Source of the DNA: Kluyvera cryocrescens NBRC 102467
GTDB lineage: Bacteria > Pseudomonadota > Gammaproteobacteria > Enterobacterales > Enterobacteriaceae
Reading direction: 5' to 3'
NCBI RefSeq assembly: GCF_001571285.1
Contig: NZ_BCTM01000015.1
Coordinates: 1-64,000 of the forward strand
DNA: 64,000 nucleotides
Shown here: piece by piece, positions 59,955-64,000 of the stretch
Layout: each line of letters opens with the position of its first letter
Position numbering within the stretch: position 1 is the stretch's first letter
The notes under the pieces: generated by a model
What the model was told of the DNA's origin: nothing
Seen by the model: the letters and a program-made list of their open reading frames with translations, nothing else
Database searches by the model: none
Program-made: the position numbers and the translations under genes

Positions 59955-62356
59955 TAATCACACGCCTCCAAGAATCTGCTTACAACTTTAGATATTTCAT
60001 AGCGTTCAATATAAGTTCTTCTTGCATTTTTCCCCATAGCGTTTAATAAATCGTCGTCATTCATTAATCTCTCCATTTGATTAGCCAAATGGTTAATATC
60101 AAAGCAAGGTGAAACTAAAGAGTTATATTCATGTTGTAAAAACTCTTTTGGGCCATACTCAATGTCAAAGCTAACAACAGGTTTCCCCATACTAAAACTT
60201 TCAATATAAACCATACCAAAACCCTCTCTGGAGGAAGTTAAAACACAAAAATCACTATTATATAACTCTTCATAGACCAGTGATGTCGGTGGATATATCC
60301 GTATTTGTGCTTGCAGGCTCAGGTTTTCTATCATTTCAAGCAGTCTAGATTTCTGCTCACCATCACCATAGATATCTAACCTCCAATCTGGGTATTTTGT
60401 GGCAATGATTGAAAATGATTCAATTAATAGATCAAACTGCTTCATTTCGACTAATCTGCCAAATGAGACGATTCTGTTTTTTTTCTTGTTACTTATAACC
60501 TCTGATAGTAATGAGTATTGATCCTCTATACCATTTGGTATATTAATGATGCGTTTAATTCCATTTTTACGATAATCACTTATTTGGAATTCTGTAAGAA
60601 CAATTATCTTCCATGCATATTTATAATACTTTATTATAGATTTTTTTATTTCTTCGCTATGGGAGTTAAACTCTTTATGCTCCTGTACAATTACTTTATT
60701 TGTTCTATCCGAGTTTTTAATGAGATTTATACAAATACCGGGAAATGTTCCAACAAGGATACTATTTTTGATGCTTTTAATAACTTTGAATAATTTAACA
60801 TCTGTTAATAGAGATAATCCAGAGTATAAATCTTCAGATTGGTAAAATAATCTCGACCTCATTCCTGATAATATATTCTCTGAATATGTACGATATCTCC
60901 CCCTACTCCTTACATCATTCAGGAATTCTATTCTTACGCTAGGATCTAGATTTAAAACAGGAGTATCCGATGTTTTTCTCAGAGACACTATTGTGACCAT
61001 AAAACCGATAGAAACCAAATAGTTTGCTTGGTTTATTATCGTTTGTACTGTTCCGCCAACGCCATAAGCATTATAGCAAAAGAATATAATATTTCGTTGA
61101 GGGGAATCAATAAGCGAGTCTACATATTTATTTGTTTTACCGAATCCTTCATAATCATTTTTTACTTTCAGATAATTTTCTTGTGCCATCCGTTTCATAT
61201 TTTTATAGGAATGCTCACCTATAAAAAACCTTTCCATTTCTTTAACGGTCCTGACAGTCACGCCAAGAAAATCATATGGGGATGATAAAAAATGCCCACG
61301 TTCATATTTATAATTATCATAATCAAAATGAAGAAAAAGGACTGGTGTTTTAAGAAGATTAAACTCAAAAGCCACTGATGAATAATCAGTTACGCAAATT
61401 GCAGTTTCTTCCAAAACACTATGAAAATCATCTTGCCCTGCAAAATCGATCTTTCCATCAAATATTTTATAAAGTTTATCTTTTAATCCTAATATTTTTT
61501 CATGAAGATAAAATCTGATCTGTAGATTATTTTTTTCAGCAAAACGTAAAATACCATCTGATGTCTTGATTTCCCTCACAAGTTGTAGAAATGAGTTATC
61601 ATTACTATCCTTAGTCCACTCATCGCGCCAAGTGAAAAAAAATAACAATGACTTATTTTTCTTTTTCACATCCACCAACCCCTCATGCCTGGGAAGACCA
61701 CAGTTCGCAATACGACAATCCAGAAACCCAATACTCATAATTAGTTTCTTCAATATTTTTAAATCGGTTTCTTCGACATTTTTAGAATCAGAGTAATATG
61801 TTCGGAGTAAATTAACATAAAGGTCTTTTAAATCCCTTTTTTCTACGTAACTTTTTAGATGCGGCACTTTATACTTGGCTATCAACTTATTAGTATTATA
61901 GATATCTATTTTCGATTGTAAAATATCACTAACAATATACTTTTCTTTTTTTAATGAGGTACTGAAATATCTCACCCTTCCGTTATAGTGACCTTTGTAA
62001 AAATGAATTTTCTTGTACGCAATAATTCCATGCTGAAGATAAACAATAGGAGCCCAGCCTTTAGAAAGTGGCATTTTATTAAATTCTGGAAAAACATCCA
62101 TGTATCCATCGTTAAGAATTAAATAATCAGCTTTATAAAATAACTTTTTATGTTTATAACTATTTTTTAAAACTATATTTTTTTTAAAGGCAGACAAACC
62201 ATCAATGTCTATATTTTTCCTATCATAAATATAATAGGTGTTTTTATAACCAAGGTTAATGCGGTGTTTAAAGTAGGCAAACCCATTATCCCTCGCTTGC
62301 AATCCACCCTTTTCACTTATTAATATTATTAGGTCAGTCACTCTAGATATTTCCAT
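59954..62356 (-). CDS. two-domain capsule polymerase candidate: TagF-like glycerophosphotransferase + GT4 glycosyltransferase
   Basis: This 800-residue protein joins two enzymes. Residues about 70-400 resemble CDP-glycerol:glycerophosphotransferases of the TagB/TagF family, with VYLQHGIIAYKK (105-116), FYLHEK (282-287), and VTDYSSVAFEFNLLKTPVLF (322-341). Residues about 421-800 form a GT4 glycosyltransferase with YGVGGTVQTI, NIPNGIED, SFGRLVEMKQFDLLIE and the nucleotide-sugar motif EGFGMVYIE (711-719). Related TagF-like polymerases make teichoic-acid-like capsules in Actinobacillus pleuropneumoniae and some meningococci. Here it is the first serotype gene behind kpsT and is strongly AT-rich. 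The precise polyol phosphate and sugar are unknown. Confidence 0.88.
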   Translation of the reverse strand: MEISRVTDLIILISEKGGLQARDNGFAYFKHRINLGYKNTYYIYDRKNIDIDGLSAFKKNIVLKNSYKHKKLFYKADYLILNDGYMDVFPEFNKMPLSKGWAPIVYLQHGIIAYKKIHFYKGHYNGRVRYFSTSLKKEKYIVSDILQSKIDIYNTNKLIAKYKVPHLKSYVEKRDLKDLYVNLLRTYYSDSKNVEETDLKILKKLIMSIGFLDCRIANCGLPRHEGLVDVKKKNKSLLFFFTWRDEWTKDSNDNSFLQLVREIKTSDGILRFAEKNNLQIRFYLHEKILGLKDKLYKIFDGKIDFAGQDDFHSVLEETAICVTDYSSVAFEFNLLKTPVLFLHFDYDNYKYERGHFLSSPYDFLGVTVRTVKEMERFFIGEHSYKNMKRMAQENYLKVKNDYEGFGKTNKYVDSLIDSPQRNIIFFCYNAYGVGGTVQTIINQANYLVSIGFMVTIVSLRKTSDTPVLNLDPSVRIEFLNDVRSRGRYRTYSENILSGMRSRLFYQSEDLYSGLSLLTDVKLFKVIKSIKNSILVGTFPGICINLIKNSDRTNKVIVQEHKEFNSHSEEIKKSIIKYYKYAWKIIVLTEFQISDYRKNGIKRIINIPNGIEDQYSLLSEVISNKKKNRIVSFGRLVEMKQFDLLIESFSIIATKYPDWRLDIYGDGEQKSRLLEMIENLSLQAQIRIYPPTSLVYEELYNSDFCVLTSSREGFGMVYIESFSMGKPVVSFDIEYGPKEFLQHEYNSLVSPCFDINHLANQMERLMNDDDLLNAMGKNARRTYIERYEISKVVSRFLEACD

Positions 62357-62400
62357 TAAAATACCAATCCATTTATATTATATAAAATATAATTCATATC

Positions 62401-63063
62401 TTAACTTTGTAACTCACTATACTCTTTTAAAGCATCATCTACCGAGCTAAAAAAATGACATCCAAATTTATCATCGAACAATATAGCCACGTCACAATAG
62501 TCCTTTAATAAATTTGCACTATGTGCCACCATTAAGAATGATGCTTCTTTATGCCTTTGAGTAAAAATATTTTTACACTTGCGTTTAAATCGGTCATCCC
62601 CGACAGCGATAACTTCATCAACCAAGTAATAATCGAATTTAAATGCCATACTCAAACCAAATCCAAGACGAGAACGCATACCGTTAGAATAAGTTTTGAT
62701 TGGCATATCAAAGTAATGGCCTAGCTCTGAGAATTCCTCTACATAGGCTATTTTCTCTCGGAGGTCATATTTACCTGAGTAAAGACGTGCAACAAATTTT
62801 ACATTTTCTCTTCCGGTAAGACTCCCTTGAAACCCTCCCGCTAACCCAACAGGCCAAGAAATGCTTTGATCCGTTATTACTGAACCACTATCAGGACGAT
62901 CTATACCACCAATCATACGCAACAAAGTCGATTTTCCAGCACCATTTCGCCCAATAATAGCCACGCTCTTACCTGTCGGCAATTCAACATTTAAATCATT
63001 GAAGACATAATGCCGCCCTTTCGGGGTTTTATATGATTTAGTTAAATGTTCAATTTTTATCAT
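62401..63063 (-). CDS. kpsT: capsule ABC transporter ATP-binding protein KpsT
   Basis: This 220-residue ATPase energises capsule export. Walker A GRNGAGKST is at residues 38-46, the family-typical signature YSNGMRSRLGFG is near 123, and Walker B YYLVDEVIAVGD is near 145. The ATG overlaps the kpsM stop by four bases (ATGA). Length matches E. coli KpsT. Confidence 0.96.
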   Translation of the reverse strand: MIKIEHLTKSYKTPKGRHYVFNDLNVELPTGKSVAIIGRNGAGKSTLLRMIGGIDRPDSGSVITDQSISWPVGLAGGFQGSLTGRENVKFVARLYSGKYDLREKIAYVEEFSELGHYFDMPIKTYSNGMRSRLGFGLSMAFKFDYYLVDEVIAVGDDRFKRKCKNIFTQRHKEASFLMVAHSANLLKDYCDVAILFDDKFGCHFFSSVDDALKEYSELQS

Positions 63064-63836
63064 GATGTTAACATTGCCTTTTCTCTATAACGATAAATAA
63101 CTAAACCTATCGTTATAGTTAGTAATGATACAAAAGCTAAGTATTCCAGATTTGCTCCTTCGCTAATATAACCGACACAAACAGCCTCTCGGCTTAGCTC
63201 AACAATATGGACAATAGGATTCCATAATAGGTAAGGCCAATAATCTTTAGGCACTGAATGTAAAGGGAACATAATGCAAGAAATAAAATAAAGTGGTTTT
63301 ATTATTATAGGCAAAAACTTCTCTGTTTCGGGAAATGCATTCCCTACCGCCATAAAAATAATCCCAACACCACATGAAAAACAAAGTAAAAAAAACCATG
63401 TGATCGTCAAAACAATAATCCCGCTTATCTCCATATCCTCACCAAGCACTCCAAGAAATAGCATGAGAGTGATATAAACAAAGATATAAATGGCTATTTC
63501 CAATATTGCCCTGGCTATTATAGTATCAATGGGTTTCACCGGGCGATAATTAAACAACCCTTGATTAGCTTCAATTGCAGAAATAGACCTATTTGTTATA
63601 TTGCTAAAAATAAAATATGGTATTATCCCATTAATCAAAAAAACTGGAAAAGAAATGTCAGGCATTGTCCTATGCATAATATACCCAAATATCCCCACCA
63701 TCACCATCAGATGAGCAGCTGGTTCCAGCACCGCCCACAAATATCCCAGTCTATACTTCCCAAAGCGGGTTTTTATTTCCCGCATGAATAATGCTTTGAT
63801 AACCGCCTGCTGTACTTCTAAGCCGCTCCTCGCCAT
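63060..63836 (-). CDS. kpsM: capsule ABC transporter permease KpsM
   Basis: This 258-residue inner-membrane permease of the ABC-2 type has six hydrophobic segments. FMREIKTRFGKYRLGYLWAVLEP is the N-terminal amphipathic motif common to KpsM, BexB and CtrC. GAGG precedes the ATG. It is the first gene of the leftward unit kpsM-kpsT-polymerase-Stealth-like-Stealth-acetyltransferase. A JUMPstart element lies 30 bp upstream. Confidence 0.96.
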   Translation of the reverse strand: MARSGLEVQQAVIKALFMREIKTRFGKYRLGYLWAVLEPAAHLMVMVGIFGYIMHRTMPDISFPVFLINGIIPYFIFSNITNRSISAIEANQGLFNYRPVKPIDTIIARAILEIAIYIFVYITLMLFLGVLGEDMEISGIIVLTITWFFLLCFSCGVGIIFMAVGNAFPETEKFLPIIIKPLYFISCIMFPLHSVPKDYWPYLLWNPIVHIVELSREAVCVGYISEGANLEYLAFVSLLTITIGLVIYRYREKAMLTS

Positions 63837-63865
63837 ACAACCTCAATCTGTATCTTTATTTTTGA

Positions 63866-63904
63866 CACGCTACCGCCCATGGCTCATAGCTACCAGAATG
63901 CTAA
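63866..63904 (-). promoter_or_regulatory. JUMPstart/ops element upstream of kpsM
   Basis: On the minus strand TTCTGGTAGCTATGAGCC precedes GGGCGGTAGCGTGTC. This matches the JUMPstart consensus with its ops core GGCGGTAGCGTG (63866-63877). By established knowledge, RfaH loads on the paused polymerase here and suppresses termination through the long capsule transcript. The 96 bp to the window edge hold AT-rich promoter-like DNA but no gene. Confidence 0.92.
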
Positions 63905-64000
63905 CGGTGAAAACATATATTTTATGGAAATGATTAAAAGGAGAGGTGAAAGGATATTAAATACTAGAATATATCTTTCAGCTATCGGAGAGGCCCGAAA

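Noticed and set aside
59954-62356. Treating the 800-residue capsule protein as a frameshifted pair of genes
   Set aside because: The frame is continuous through the junction near residues 400-421, and such two-domain polymerases are a known architecture.

Overview
The window is chromosomal DNA from a member of the Enterobacteriaceae. Nearly every core protein is close in length and sequence to its Escherichia coli K-12 counterpart. The gene order carBA-dapB-rihC-ispH-fkpB-lspA-ileS-ribF-rpsT-nhaRA-dnaJK-satP-mog-talB-yaaJ-yaaA-yaaX-thrCBAL-yjtD-arcA-creA-rob-gpmB-yjjX-trpR-slt-ettA is the E. coli region around the thr operon, read in reverse. Species-level differences (creBCD absent, extra genes beside dapB, satP and talB, two ERIC elements, a capsule locus beside ettA) show that it is not E. 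coli K-12. It is probably a relative such as Enterobacter, Citrobacter, Klebsiella, Cronobacter or Kosakonia; the sequence alone does not settle the genus.

Layout. 1-3.2 kb: a beta-glucoside/diacetylchitobiose-type PTS cassette (IIB, GH4 6-phospho-glycosidase, IIC) without a visible IIA. 3.3-9.0 kb: carbamoyl-phosphate synthase (carBA, TTG start for carA, ARG boxes) and dapB. 9.2-12.6 kb: accessory genes (AlaX-like editing protein, two LysR regulators, an SDR). 12.6-19.5 kb: rihC and the ribF-ileS-lspA-fkpB-ispH cluster. 19.8-25.8 kb: rpsT (TTG start), nhaRA, and dnaKJ with a sigma-32 promoter. 26.4-35.6 kb: satP, an unrecognised secreted protein, an MHS-family transporter, mog, an Rpn nuclease, talB, yaaJ, yaaA and yaaX. 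35.8-40.8 kb: the thr operon with leader peptide and attenuator, and an ERIC element lodged between promoter and leader peptide. 40.9-50.2 kb: yjtD, arcA (with the small yjjY frame in its leader), creA, rob, gpmB, yjjX (with an ERIC element abutting its start), trpR with operator, slt and ettA.

50.3-64 kb: an ABC-transporter-dependent (group 2-like) capsule locus in the position where E. coli has nadR. kpsEDCS runs rightward. kpsM-kpsT and four AT-rich serotype genes run leftward from a JUMPstart/ops element at the right edge, so the two transcription units converge near 57.1 kb. The serotype genes encode a TagF-like/GT4 two-domain polymerase candidate, a canonical Stealth hexose-1-phosphate transferase, a divergent Stealth-like relative that lacks the acidic signature, and a left-handed-beta-helix acetyltransferase. 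Together they suggest a teichoic-acid-like, phosphodiester-linked, O-acetylated capsule on a Kdo linker (KpsC, KpsS), exported by KpsMTED. kpsF, kpsU, nucleotide-sugar genes and a CDP-glycerol synthase are not in the window. This locus is the most interesting part of the window.
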